From positions 10,622,565 through 10,686,564 of the forward strand of contig JAKZAN010000001.1 of assembly GCA_023053545.1 (NCBI GenBank): a stretch of 64,000 bases of DNA, given 5' to 3'. The position numbers were made by a program, and so were the translations under genes. Below are positions 26,518-38,265 of this stretch, one piece after another (position 1 is the first letter of the stretch; the number at the start of each line of letters is the position of its first letter). Source of the stretch: Lepidurus packardi (taxonomy: Eukaryota > Arthropoda > Branchiopoda > Notostraca > Triopsidae). The notes beneath the pieces are model-generated. The model saw nothing but the letters and a program-made list of their open reading frames with translations, was not told the origin of the DNA and did no database searches.

Positions 26518-28118
26518 AATTTTGAGCGATAGCTTGACCGACTCGAACGATTTGCCCAAGCTGGACGGTAAATTTAAAGTCCTTGGGGGCCTGAAAAATA
26601 AGGACCATTGTAGAGCCAAAGTTAAACTCACCGAATACTTCACCTTTCTCCTGATGGAGACCCTCCCCGCCTGCACGTTCCTTGCGGAAGTTGTAGTCCG
26701 TCGTCCTGCGACGTCCGGCACGACAGTTTGTTTCCAATTCCTACAATACAAAGAAAAGAAAACTGTTAAGTCACTTTCAAAAACGCAAACTCGTCGACTA
26801 ACTTACTGGATCTTTATAGACTCGTATGGAGCCGACATTGGTAGCGCCGACCGCTGTCATGCTGAACAAGCCGTACTGCCACTGGCCAAAGTAAACGGCT
26901 CGCTCGTTGAGGGCAAGTAAGCCGGGGACCCATTTGGAAACGCTTGGGTTCACACTAAGGAGTTCCCCTAAGATAATATTCCGGTTAGTAACACCCTTTG
27001 TTGTTCTCATGGCGAATTACCTGGAAAGTGTCGCCGCAATGAAATATCCCATTCAACGGGGGAATGAAACCGATGGTAGTCCCCGGGCGCCAGATAGATG
27101 ACACAGTAGTGGAGGCCGGAGGTTGGGGACCCTGTTGAGAGTTGCACCAGTTCAGAGGGTCCCAAAAACTGGCTCAGGGAGTAATACACCCCCTTCACCT
27201 GTCCCAACAGTCCATTCCGGTCCACTGCGCCCAAATGGAGGACTTTCCCATCGGCTGGTGACACCTGTTGTAGAAAACAAACAATATTTAGTACGAGAAA
27301 CGAGTGCATAAAAACCCCCATCAACTTACAATGCAGTCCGTAGTGTTGATAGGGCGTGCGCCTGGTTTAAGCGGCCGTCGAAAAAATTCGCCGATGCTGG
27401 AGTAGTCGGACAGGTTGTCCGATGCGGCTTCTTCGACGTTTACGCCAAACGTCCGCGCGTAGAACCCAAGGACCGGCTTCCTCATCCACCGAGGCAAACG
27501 GGTGTTGGCCAGTCGCCCCCAGATGCGCGACAGGGTCGCCCAGGGCAAGCTGCGATAAGCACGTACCTGTTAACCAAGATAAAAGCATATTAGGTACTTG
27601 ACTCACATAGCAATTGCTACGCCAGATAGATACAGAAGATCGTATTAGGCAAAAGAAATCCCCTTAGGGGATTGTATTGATCTTACCTTAAAGGCTCGCG
27701 CACAGGCATGCCACGAACGAGGCAAAGCGATCCGTGGAGCAGCGTCATCTGTTAAAGAAAACACAAGTCAAGTGTTAGGGAGACTGAACAAAAGGTCCCA
27801 TAATATATATCACAGAAAAATACGTACGTACAACAAACGTACATAGGAAACAACAACAGAAAAAAGCTGCTTAGGATTTCAGGAGAATTGGGCCATCCAT
27901 GACCTCCAAATTACAACAAGACGATCAGGACTTCGTTCACAATTTTTTATGGGTATTTCTGGAAAATAAAAACCGATTAGGACTCGTGTTACAACTCTGT
28001 TGCTTTCTTATCGAAAGGGAAAAACCATAGCACTCGCGGTTGAAACTATTTGGCTAAGCTTCTTCTGAGACTAGATGTACTTGAATGGTAAACAAAAAGG
28101 CAAAAAACGCTTACCCAT
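26507..28118 (-). CDS. PISD: Phosphatidylserine decarboxylase, unit 1 (six exons)
   Basis: Converts phosphatidylserine to phosphatidylethanolamine. Exons in transcript order: 28118-28115, 27748-27687, 27566-27330, 27264-27021, 26967-26807 and 26740-26507, all with GT-AG introns (53-366 bp), giving 313 residues. Recognisable family text includes [67 protein letters not shown] and [14 protein letters not shown]. The self-processing triad is present: Asp106, His168 (with His165) and Ser279. Ser279 is in F-G-S-T, where most PISDs have L-G-S-T. The start is ACCATGG directly before the first donor, with an in-frame stop just upstream. The protein therefore begins at the conserved core and lacks the usual mitochondrial presequence and membrane anchor. 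Unit 1 differs from other copies at residues 20 (Ala/Asp), 37 (Ile/Thr) and 255 (Arg/His). Confidence 0.9.
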
Positions 28119-28792
28119 GGTCCAGGCAACCCGTACGAAATGAGGAACCTTCTAAGGTTGAAAAACTGAGGGCACAATACACGAAAACTTTGGGAGAAAA
28201 TGCAAAAGGCTCCTTCCTGGTTAACGATAGCAAGAAGACTTACCAAAACAAGTGACAACAATGAAAGTTATAGCGTCACTTGGCGTCACTTCCGGGGTGG
28301 CCAGTTCATTGCGTCATTGGTTCCCGAACCCGCTTCCTTCGGGTTGCTATCCCCAGCATCAACGGTAGAGGGTTGGACGAATAGGCGATATGTTGACGCC
28401 CTCTTTACCGGTGTCTGGGCGACACTTGATTAATATGGCGGCAAAACAACTCCTGTATGACACCTATAAATAGTCCAAAAATATGAGTTCCCTGGTTTCA
28501 CCGACTGTGGAAAAGAATACGGGGTAGAACCAGGAGTTCATGATAGAAATGGGTCGGGTGAACGTAAGCTTGGTTAATTTCTAGTTAAGTATTCATATTT
28601 TTATGTATACTAATAACAGCTGGAAAGACAAATTCAGATGCAAAACCTGATGAGAGAACGCGTGGTAGCCACACAGATAGCTCGAGCATGAGAATAGCTA
28701 TATTGGATTGGAGTTTTTTCTATTGTGAGTGCATTAGGAAGGATTGATGGGTAACAAACTTCAAACTCTCTATACTAACATACTTACAGTGC
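28119..28792. promoter_or_regulatory. Divergent spacer between PISD (minus) and the NOG1 remnant (plus), possible bidirectional promoter
   Basis: Contains paired GCGTCACTTGGCGTCACTT words running into TTCCGG (28273-28295), an ETS/CRE-like cluster common in housekeeping promoters. ATGGCGGC at about 28435 and TATAAATAG at 28465-28473 also occur. No ORF of note is present. Transcription start sites cannot be placed from sequence. The same region recurs in each unit. Confidence 0.35.
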
Positions 28793-29570
28793 TTGTACCT
28801 TTCATGTTTCTCACCTTCAAGTTATAAAAGGACCAGAAGACCTGGCCTACTATTGCCCTTATTTCTGAGCAATGCGGACACAGCCTTGAAGAACAGATTC
28901 ATCTCTTTGAGAGCATCAAGCCACTATTTACTAAAGGTATATGCTTCATTATCCAGTGTGATATTTTTACTAATATTTGCTTTATTAGCCCATGCTTGTT
29001 ACTTTCAAAAAGCGTTCGAGAATGATCATGTCCCAATTGTGCAAATGTCTACCGTCACCGAAGAAGGAGTAGTGGAAGTAAAGACAGACGTAAGGGCGGA
29101 TTATTTATTGGTTTTCTGGTGTTCAATTTGGATTGTCTAGGCTTGTGAGCGTTGATTGCTAGCGCATCGTGTGGAAGGCAAGATGCGTAGCTAGAAGGTA
29201 GAAGGCGTCTTGAACCGTCTAAACGTAGGCGAACCCAGGCGAAAAGATAACGTTGTTCGTCCAGTTTGCATTCCGGACTCTGTTTCGCAGAAGAAAGCAG
29301 CTCAAGCTGAGAAAGAGAAAACAAAAAGGACGGGACGAGCTATCGAATTGGAACAAGGGGACGACCACATTGTGGATTACAGAAAGAATTATGACCTGCC
29401 ATACGACTTCAAATACGACAAAATTCCAGAATTCTGATAAAACAAAAACATTGCCGACTACATTGATCCGGATCTTATGGTGGTTAGTTTACCGTTTTAT
29501 CTCCGGCCGGTTTTTTTACTTTGTTATCTTAAAAAAAAAAGAAATTGGAGCAGTTGGAAAAGGCTAACTG
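28793..29570 (+). pseudogene. GTPBP4: NOG1/GTPBP4 nucleolar GTPase fragment, unit 1
   Basis: Pieces of the middle and C-terminal part of NOG1, a GTPase for 60S ribosome assembly, appear in order: EQCGHSLEEQIHLFESIKPL, VPIVQMSTVTEEGVVEVKTD, LLAHRVEGKMRS, NRLNVGEPRRKDN, ELEQGDDHIVDY, KYDKIPEF, NIADYIDPDLM and KLEQLEKA. Real introns are kept (for example 29090-29140, GTAAGG...TCTAG), so this is a genomic duplicate, not a retrocopy. It is dead: in-frame stops at 29153, 29192 and 29435-29440, frame changes near 28860 and 28980, loss of the NKxD segment, and no G1 motif. The 115-codon ORF at 28793-29140 is a by-product of unspliced intron read-through. Confidence 0.8.
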
Positions 29571-29982
29571 GGTAGTTTCGAAATCATTTATGGCCCTTGA
29601 AATTAAATCTGGAAGGACTTGAGAAGAGAATACAAGTTTGCCTTGAAATAAACTTTGAAATGGCTTTTTACTCGTTTATTACTGCTGATTTTGAGATGTT
29701 TTTGACTTTCCTTCAGTTCCAAATGAGCTGTTTTGCTCCCTCCCCCCGTAATACGTACTTGCGTATTTGTTGTACCCATAGAGCGCTCCCTGTAATACGT
29801 ACTTTGCTTATTAGAAATAGACGAAATAACAATGTCTGAACCTTACAAATCGGATTTTCCGGATGCAAAGTCTACAAAACTTCTCTTAAAAGGTGCTCTC
29901 ATCCATCCTATTCTTCAGAAGTAGCCCCTAATCACAACGCAGGGACCATCTCATTTTTACTCATACCCAAATCCTCCACATT
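29571..29982. other. NOG1/gypsy spacer, possible gypsy 5' LTR tail
   Basis: No convincing gene. Two TAATACGTACTT words occur at about 29747 and 29792. The segment ends CCTCCACA, followed by TT and a tRNA-type PBS, so its right part is probably the end of a 5' LTR. No LTR start could be placed, and no second LTR copy exists in the unit. Confidence 0.45.
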
Positions 29983-32391
29983 TGGTGCCGTGACCAGGAT
30001 GAGCCGCACAGAAACGAAGTCCATTGATTGAGTGAAGATCAAATCCTCTCTACTTTCTCAACCCATCGTTAATACCTTCGAAACAATGAATAACCTTGAG
30101 CAAGAAGACGCCCCCACGAAACAAGAAGCCACTGCTGATCTCCTGAGCTCCCTCGAAGAATACCTTCAAGACTTGAAAGTCCTTTATCAAGAAATCGAAG
30201 ACAAGTGACCTCGAAGACGTCCTGAAAACTCATTTCGACGTCCTGAAAAAACTAAAGCAATCGTGGAATGGTCCCGACCAGTGATGAATTGAATAGTTTC
30301 CTCGATCTTCATACTATCGTCGATTTGTGAAAGGTTTTGCTGACATTGCCAAGCCGCTATATAAACTAACCGAAAAGAATGTTCCCTTTGAGTGGTCCGT
30401 GTTATGTGAGGAAGCTTTGACAGATCTTAAACGGCTCCTTTCTTCAACTCCTGTACTCGCTTTTCCTGATCTGTCCCAAACACTTCTAGTGGACAGCGAC
30501 GCCAGTAATATTGGGCTAGGAGCCGTGTTGTCACAAGAAATTGACGCTGTTGAACGTCCTATAGCATATGCAAGTCCATGCTTGATGAGACCATTTACTG
30601 TGTAACGCGGAAGGAGCTCCTGGCAGTTAAATTTGCTGTAATGCAATTTAGCCACTCTCTTCTGGGGAGACCGGTTATGCTTCGGACGGATAACATTTGC
30701 CGTGGCCTGGATGAAAACTTGCAAGGAACCAACTGGACAGACTTTGCGATGGCTGAACTTGTTTGAATCGTATCAGTTCACAATTGAACAGCGGCCTGGA
30801 CCAAAGCGTGGGAATGCGGATGCACTCTCAAGAAGACCATGTTCACAATGTGGACGTCATGAAGGAGTGGACGAAGAATGCCACATGAACCACAACGAGA
30901 TGTCGTGTTAAATCATGTGGAATTGGCTAGTGACGGTAGCGTCGTAGTATCCCAGGAAGAAGACGAGGAGATGAAAGTTATCAAGAGATGTTTACAAGAA
31001 CTTTATAAACCGTGTCTGCAAGCTATGAGTCAGCCGTTGCGCAGCTACTGGGCCCAAAGGAAAAATGTGAGTCTTCGTGGTGGCGGGTTTTACGGCGAAT
31101 GGATTTCGACAAACGGATCTCAGCACCTGCATCTTGTGCCTAAAGCAAAGCAAGAGGAAATCTTCAGAAGTTACCACGGTGGTAATTCTGGGGCTCATAT
31201 GGGAAGTAAAAACATCTTAGAAAAATTGCGATCACGTTTGTATTGGCCCAAGATGCGGAACAATGTTGAAGGGTGGTGTAAAGGCTGCGTGACATGTGTG
31301 CAGCGAAATCCTCCATCCCAAAAGACTAGAGCGCCATTGAACCCTGTGCAACCTAGATTTCCAAGTGACATTGTAGCTATGGATATACTGGGTCCTCTGC
31401 CTGAAACAGTAGATCATTATCGCTATAGTTTGGTTGTCGGGGATTTGTTCCCAAAGTGGGTGGAGGCATATCCTATTCCAGATCAGGAAGCCACTACTAT
31501 CGCCACCAAGCTCTATGGGGAATACATGAGAAGGTATGGAGTGCCGCTTCAGCTTCATTCCGAGCAAGGTAGAAGTTTTGAATCAAGAACTGTGAGCGAA
31601 ATCTGCCGGTTGCTCAAAATCAAGAAAACTAGAACTACTCCATACCATCCGGAGAGTGAGGAATGTATTGAAAGGGCCAATAGGACGATTTTAGCAGGCC
31701 TCAGTAAACTCATCGACGAAGGTGATGAAACCTGTGTTGCCTAGTGTTTTACTTGCGTACCGGACGAGTGTTCAAAGTTCCTCGACTTTCACTCCTGCAC
31801 GTTTACAATTTGGTAGACCGTTGTTCTTACCAGAAGATAGAGTTTTCGGTGGTGGTACCAGTTTCAACGTCTCAATACGCGGCAAAACTGGAGACAACTC
31901 TTCCTACCATTTTTGAACAAGCTCGAACACGGTTGGGATTTGCACAATGTTATCAGAAGATTTATTACGACAGCAAAACTTTAAACCAGGAAATCCAAAT
32001 GGGGGACTCCGTTTGGCTCTTCAATCCTTCCCCGAAGAGAGGAAAGTTCCCCAAGTTTCACCGACCTTGGACGGTTATGAAACGAATTTCGGATCAAGTT
32101 GTCCACATTAAAAACACCATTTCGGGTGCATATGAACAATTTAAAGAAGGGACACCATTAAGGCGAGTGACCATTATGCAAAGCCGGACTTTCGCTACCA
32201 TTAAAGGTACCATTCCCGACAGGAAAAAAATAGACAAACGTTACACAATAAAATTTGTATTAAAGAAAATTCACTGGGAGGATACAACAAATCACCACAC
32301 AAAAATCACGATAATTTTCACGCAAAATACGGAAATTTCACTGAAACGAATAGCCAGACATCTTAGAACCCACATTAATGCTACGGTTTAG
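29983..32391 (+). pseudogene. Ty3/gypsy retrotransposon remnant, unit 1/2 (PBS, gag start, RNase H, integrase)
   Basis: PBS TGGTGCCGTGACCAGGAT at 29983-30000 is followed by a gag start (ATG near 30086, MNNLEQEDAPTK). A large deletion then joins it at about 30280 to the end of RT (YYRRFVKGFADIAKPL). RNase H motifs DSDASNIGLGAVLS, TRKELLAVKF and RTDN are present but frameshifted at about 30597. The integrase block (30878-31744) has the HHCC finger (H-H in YHGGNSGAHMG, CKGCVTC), the first Asp in AMDILGPL and the Glu in ESEECIERANR. The second Asp is replaced by Glu (HSEQG). Two further frameshifts (about 31725 and 31860) precede the C-terminal domain. No 3' LTR: the end runs into PISD of the next unit. 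Confidence 0.85.
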
Positions 32392-33992
32392 AATTTTGAG
32401 CGATAGCTTGACCGACTCGAACGATTTGCCCAAGCTGGACGGTAAATTTAAAGTCCTTGGGGGCCTGAAAAATAAGGACCATTGTAGAGCCAAAGTTAAA
32501 CTCACCGAATACTTCACCTTTCTCCTGATGGAGACCCTCCCCGCCTGCACGTTCCTTGTGGAAGTTGTAGTCCGTCGTCCTGCGACGTCCGGCACGACAG
32601 TTTGTTTCCAATTCCTACAATACAAAGAAAAGAAAACTGTTAAGTCACTTTCAAAAACGCAAACTCGTCGACTAACTTACTGGATCTTTATAGACTCGTA
32701 TGGAGCCGACATTGGTAGCTCCGACCGCTGTCATGCTGAACAAGCCGTACTGCCACTGGCCAAAGTAAACGGCTCGCTCGTTGAGGGCAAGTAAGCCGGG
32801 GACCCATTTGGAAACGCTTGGGTTCACACTAAGGAGTTCCCCTAAGATAATATTCCGGTTAGTAACACCCTTTGTTGTTCTCATGGCGAATTACCTGGAA
32901 AGTGTCGCCGCAATGAAATATCCCATTCAACGGGGGAATGAAACCGATGGTAGTCCCCGGGCGCCAGATAGATGACACAGTAGTGGAGGCCGGAGGTTGG
33001 GGACCCTGTTGAGAGTTGCACCAGTTCAGAGGGTCCCAAAAACTGGCTCAGGGAGTAATACACCCCCTTCACCTGTCCCAACAGTCCATTCCGGTCCACT
33101 GCGCCCAAATGGAGGACTTTCCCATCGGCTGGTGACACCTGTTGTAGAAAACAAACAATATTTAGTACGAGAAACGAGTGCATAAAAACCCCCATCAACT
33201 TACAATGCAGTCCGTAGTGTTGATAGGGCGTGCGCCTGGTTTAAGCGGCCGTCGAAAAAATTCGCCGATGCTGGAGTAGTCGGACAGGTTGTCCGATGCG
33301 GCTTCTTCGACGTTTACGCCAAACGTCCGCGCGTAGAACCCAAGGACCGGCTTCCTCATCCACCGAGGCAAACGGGTGTTGGCCAGTCGTCCCCAGGTGC
33401 GCGACAGGGTCGCCCAGGGCAAGCTGCGATAAGCACGTACCTGTTAACCAAGATAAAAGCATATTAGGTACTTGACTCACATAGCAATTGCTACGCCAGA
33501 TAGATACAGAAGATCGTATTAGTCAAAAGAAATTCCCTTAGGGGATTGTATTGATCTTACCTTAAAGTCTCGCGCACAGGCATGCCACGAACGAGGCAAA
33601 GCGATCCGTGGAGCAGCGTCATCTGTTAAAGAAAACACAAGTCAAGTGTTAGGGAGACTGAACAAAAGGTCCCATAATATATATCACAGAAAAATACGTA
33701 CGTACAACAAACGTACATAGGAAACAACAACAGAAAAAAGCTGCTTAGGATTTCAGGAGAATTGGGCCATCCATGACCTCCAAATTACAACAAGACGATC
33801 AGGACTTCGTTCACAATTTTTTATGGGTATTTCTGGAAAATAAAAACCGATTAGGACTCGTGTTACAACTCTGTTGCTTTCTTATCGAAAGGGAAAAACC
33901 ATAGCACTCGCGGTTGAAACTATTTGGCTAAGCTTCTTCTGAGACTAGATGTACTTGAATGGTAAACAAAAAGGCAAAAAACGCTTACCCAT
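32381..33992 (-). CDS. PISD: Phosphatidylserine decarboxylase, unit 2
   Basis: Same six-exon structure (exons 33992-33989, 33622-33561, 33440-33204, 33138-32895, 32841-32681, 32614-32381), all splice sites intact. It carries the Asp20, Thr37 and His255 forms seen in all later units. No damage. Confidence 0.9.
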
Positions 33993-34666
33993 GGTCCAGG
34001 CAACCCGTACGAAATGAGGAACCTTCTAAGGTTGAAAAACTGAGGGCACAATACACGAAAACTTTGGGAGAAAATGCAAAAGGCTCCTTCCTGGTTAACG
34101 ATAGCAAGAAGACTTACCAAAACAAGTGACAACAATGAAAGTTATAGCGTCACTTGGCGTCACTTCCGGGGTGGCCAGTTCATTGCGTCATTGGTTCCCG
34201 AACCCGCTTCCTTCGGGTTGCTATCCCCAGCATCAACGGTAGAGGGTTGGACGAATAGGCGATATGTTGACGCCCTCTTTACCGGTGTCTGGGCGACACT
34301 TGATTAATATGGCGGCAAAACAACTCCTGTATGACACCTATAAATAGTCCAAAAATATGAGTTCCCTGGTTTCACCGACTGTGGAAAAGAATACGGGGTA
34401 GAACCAGGAGTTCATGATAGAAATGGGTCGGGTGAACGTAAGCTTGGTTAATTTCTAGTTAAGTATTCATATTTTTATGTATACTAATAACAGCTGGAAA
34501 GACAAATTCAGATGCAAAACCTGATGAGAGAACGCGTGGTAGCCACACAGATAGCTCGAGCATGAGAATAGCTATATTGGATTGGAGTTTTTTCTATTGT
34601 GAGTGCATTAGGAAGGATTGATGGGTAACAAACTTCAAACTCTCTATACTAACATACTTACAGTGC

Positions 34667-35444
34667 TTGTACCTTTCATGTTTCTCACCTTCAAGTTATA
34701 AAAGGACCAGAAGACCTGGCCTACTATTGCCCTTATTTCTGAGCAATGCGGACACAGCCTTGAAGAACAGATTCATCTCTTTGAGAGCATCAAGCCACTA
34801 TTTACTAAAGGTATATGCTTCATTATCCAGTGTGATATTTTTACTAATATTTGCTTTATTAGCCCATGCTTGTTACTTTCAAAAAGCGTTCGAGAATGAT
34901 CATGTCCCAATTGTGCAAATGTCTACCGTCACCGAAGAAGGAGTAGTGGAAGTAAAGACAGACGTAAGGGCGGATTATTTATTGGTTTTCTGGTGTTCAA
35001 TTTGGATTGTCTAGGCTTGTGAGCGTTGATTGCTAGCTCATCGTGTGGAAGGCAAGATGCGTAGCTAGAAGGTAGAAGGCGTCTTGAACCGTCTAAACGT
35101 AGGCGAACCCAGGCGAAAAGATAACGTTGTTCGTCCAGTTTGCATTCCGGACTCTGTTTCGCAGAAGAAAGCAGCTCAAGCTGAGAAGGAGAAAACAAAA
35201 AGGACGGGACGAGCTATCGAATTGGAACAAGGGGACGACCACATTGTGGATTACAGAAAGAATTATGACCTGCCATACGACTTCAAATACGACAAAATTC
35301 CAGAATTCTGATAAAACAAAAACATTGCCGACTACATTGATCCGGATCTTATGGTGGTTAGTTTACCGTTTTATCTCCGGCCGGTTTTTTTACTTTGTTA
35401 TTTAAAAAAAAAAAGAAATTGGAGCAGTTGGAAAAGGCTAACTG
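34667..35444 (+). pseudogene. GTPBP4: NOG1/GTPBP4 fragment, unit 2
   Basis: Same disabling changes as unit 1. CTCATCG replaces CGCATCG just before HRVEGKM, and the poly-A tract is 11 bases. Confidence 0.78.
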
Positions 35445-35856
35445 GGTAGTTTCGAAATCATTTATGGCCCTTGAAATTAAATCTGGAAGGACTTGAGAAG
35501 AGAATACAAGTTTGCCTTGAAATAAACTTTGAAATGGCTTTTTACTCGTTTATTACTGCTGATTTTGAGATGTTTTTGACTTTCCTTCAGTTCCAAATGA
35601 GCTGTTTTGCTCCCTCCCCCCGTAATACGTACTTGCGTATTTGTTGTACCCATAGAGCGCTCCCTGTAATACGTACTTTGCTTATTAGAAATAGACGAAA
35701 TAACAATGTCTGAACCTTACAAATCGGATTTTCCGGATGCAAAGTCTACAAAACTTCTCTTAAAAGGTGCTCTCATCCATCCTATTCTTCAGAAGTAGCC
35801 CCTAATCACAACGCAGGGACCATCTCATTTTTACTCATACCCAAATCCTCCACATT

Positions 35857-38265
35857 TGGTGCCGTGACCAGGATGAGCCGCACAGAAACGAAGTCCATTG
35901 ATTGAGTGAAGATCAAATCCTCTCTACTTTCTCAACCCATCGTTAATACCTTCGAAACAATGAATAACCTTGAGCAAGAAGACGCCCCCACGAAACAAGA
36001 AGCCACTGCTGATCTCCTGAGCTCCCTCGAAGAATACCTTCAAGACTTGAAAGTCCTTTATCAAGAAATCGAAGACAAGTGACCTCGAAGACGTCCTGAA
36101 AACTCATTTCGACGTCCTGAAAAAACTAAAGCAATCGTGGAATGGTCCCGACCAGTGATGAATTGAATAGTTTCCTCGATCTTCATACTATCGTCGATTT
36201 GTGAAAGGTTTTGCTGACATTGCCAAGCCGCTATATAAACTAACCGAAAAGAATGTTCCCTTTGAGTGGTCCGTGTTATGTGAGGAAGCTTTGACAGATC
36301 TTAAACGGCTCCTTTCTTCAACTCCTGTACTCGCTTTTCCTGATCTGTCCCAAACACTTCTAGTGGACAGCGACGCCAGTAATATTGGGCTAGGAGCCGT
36401 GTTGTCACAAGAAATTGACGCTGTTGAACGTCCTATAGCATATGCAAGTCCATGCTTGATGAGACCATTTACTGTGTAACGCGGAAGGAGCTCCTGGCAG
36501 TTAAATTTGCTGTAATGCAATTTAGCCACTCTCTTCTGGGGAGACCGGTTATGCTTCGGACGGATAACATTTGCCGTGGCCTGGATGAAAACTTGCAAGG
36601 AACCAACTGGACAGACTTTGCGATGGCTGAACTTGTTTGAATCGTATCAGTTCACAATTGAACAGCGGCCTGGACCAAAGCGTGGGAATGCGGATGCACT
36701 CTCAAGAAGACCATGTTCACAATGTGGACGTCATGAAGGAGTGGACGAAGAATGCCACATGAACCACAACGAGATGTCGTGTTAAATCATGTGGAATTGG
36801 CTAGTGACGGTAGCGTCGTAGTATCCCAGGAAGAAGACGAGGAGATGAAAGTTATCAAGAGATGTTTACAAGAACTTTATAAACCGTGTCTGCAAGCTAT
36901 GAGTCAGCCGTTGCGCAGCTACTGGGCCCAAAGGAAAAATGTGAGTCTTCGTGGTGGCGGGTTTTACGGCGAATGGATTTCGACAAACGGATCTCAGCAC
37001 CTGCATCTTGTGCCTAAAGCAAAGCAAGAGGAAATCTTCAGAAGTTACCACGGTGGTAATTCTGGGGCTCATATGGGAAGTAAAAACATCTTAGAAAAAT
37101 TGCGATCACGTTTGTATTGGCCCAAGATGCGGAACAATGTTGAAGGGTGGTGTAAAGGCTGCGTGACATGTGTGCAGCGAAATCCTCCATCCCAAAAGAC
37201 TAGAGCGCCATTGAACCCTGTGCAACCTAGATTTCCAAGTGACATTGTAGCTATGGATATACTGGGTCCTCTGCCTGAAACAGTAGATCATTATCGCTAT
37301 AGTTTGGTTGTCGGGGATTTGTTCCCAAAGTGGGTGGAGGCATATCCTATTCCAGATCAGGAAGCCACTACTATCGCCACCAAGCTCTATGGGGAATACA
37401 TGAGAAGGTATGGAGTGCCGCTTCAGCTTCATTCCGAGCAAGGTAGAAGTTTTGAATCAAGAACTGTGAGCGAAATCTGCCGGTTGCTCAAAATCAAGAA
37501 AACTAGAACTACTCCATACCATCCGGAGAGTGAGGAATGTATTGAAAGGGCCAATAGGACGATTTTAGCAGGCCTCAGTAAACTCATCGACGAAGGTGAT
37601 GAAACCTGTGTTGCCTAGTGTTTTACTTGCGTACCGGACGAGTGTTCAAAGTTCCTCGACTTTCACTCCTGCACGTTTACAATTTGGTAGACCGTTGTTC
37701 TTACCAGAAGATAGAGTTTTCGGTGGTGGTACCAGTTTCAACGTCTCAATACGCGGCAAAACTGGAGACAACTCTTCCTACCATTTTTGAACAAGCTCGA
37801 ACACGGTTGGGATTTGCACAATGTTATCAGAAGATTTATTACGACAGCAAAACTTTAAACCAGGAAATCCAAATGGGGGACTCCGTTTGGCTCTTCAATC
37901 CTTCCCCGAAGAGAGGAAAGTTCCCCAAGTTTCACCGACCTTGGACGGTTATGAAACGAATTTCGGATCAAGTTGTCCACATTAAAAACACCATTTCGGG
38001 TGCATATGAACAATTTAAAGAAGGGACACCATTAAGGCGAGTGACCATTATGCAAAGCCGGACTTTCGCTACCATTAAAGGTACCATTCCCGACAGGAAA
38101 AAAATAGACAAACGTTACACAATAAAATTTGTATTAAAGAAAATTCACTGGGAGGATACAACAAATCACCACACAAAAATCACGATAATTTTCACGCAAA
38201 ATACGGAAATTTCACTGAAACGAATAGCCAGACATCTTAGAACCCACATTAATGCTACGGTTTAG
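35857..38265 (+). pseudogene. Ty3/gypsy remnant, unit 2/3
   Basis: Same deletion, frameshifts and Asp-to-Glu integrase change as the first remnant. PBS at 35857-35874. Confidence 0.83.

Noticed and set aside
26504-26920. 138-codon plus-strand ORF in each PISD unit
   Set aside because: Antisense shadow of the last two PISD exons.
28793-29140. 115-codon plus-strand ORF with an apparent membrane segment, repeated in each unit
   Set aside because: It is produced by reading through two small introns and shifted exons of the NOG1 fragment; the hydrophobic stretch is intron sequence.
29597-29839. 80-codon plus-strand ORF in each unit
   Set aside because: No recognisable domain, lies between a pseudogene and a probable LTR, and is conserved only because the units are recent duplicates.
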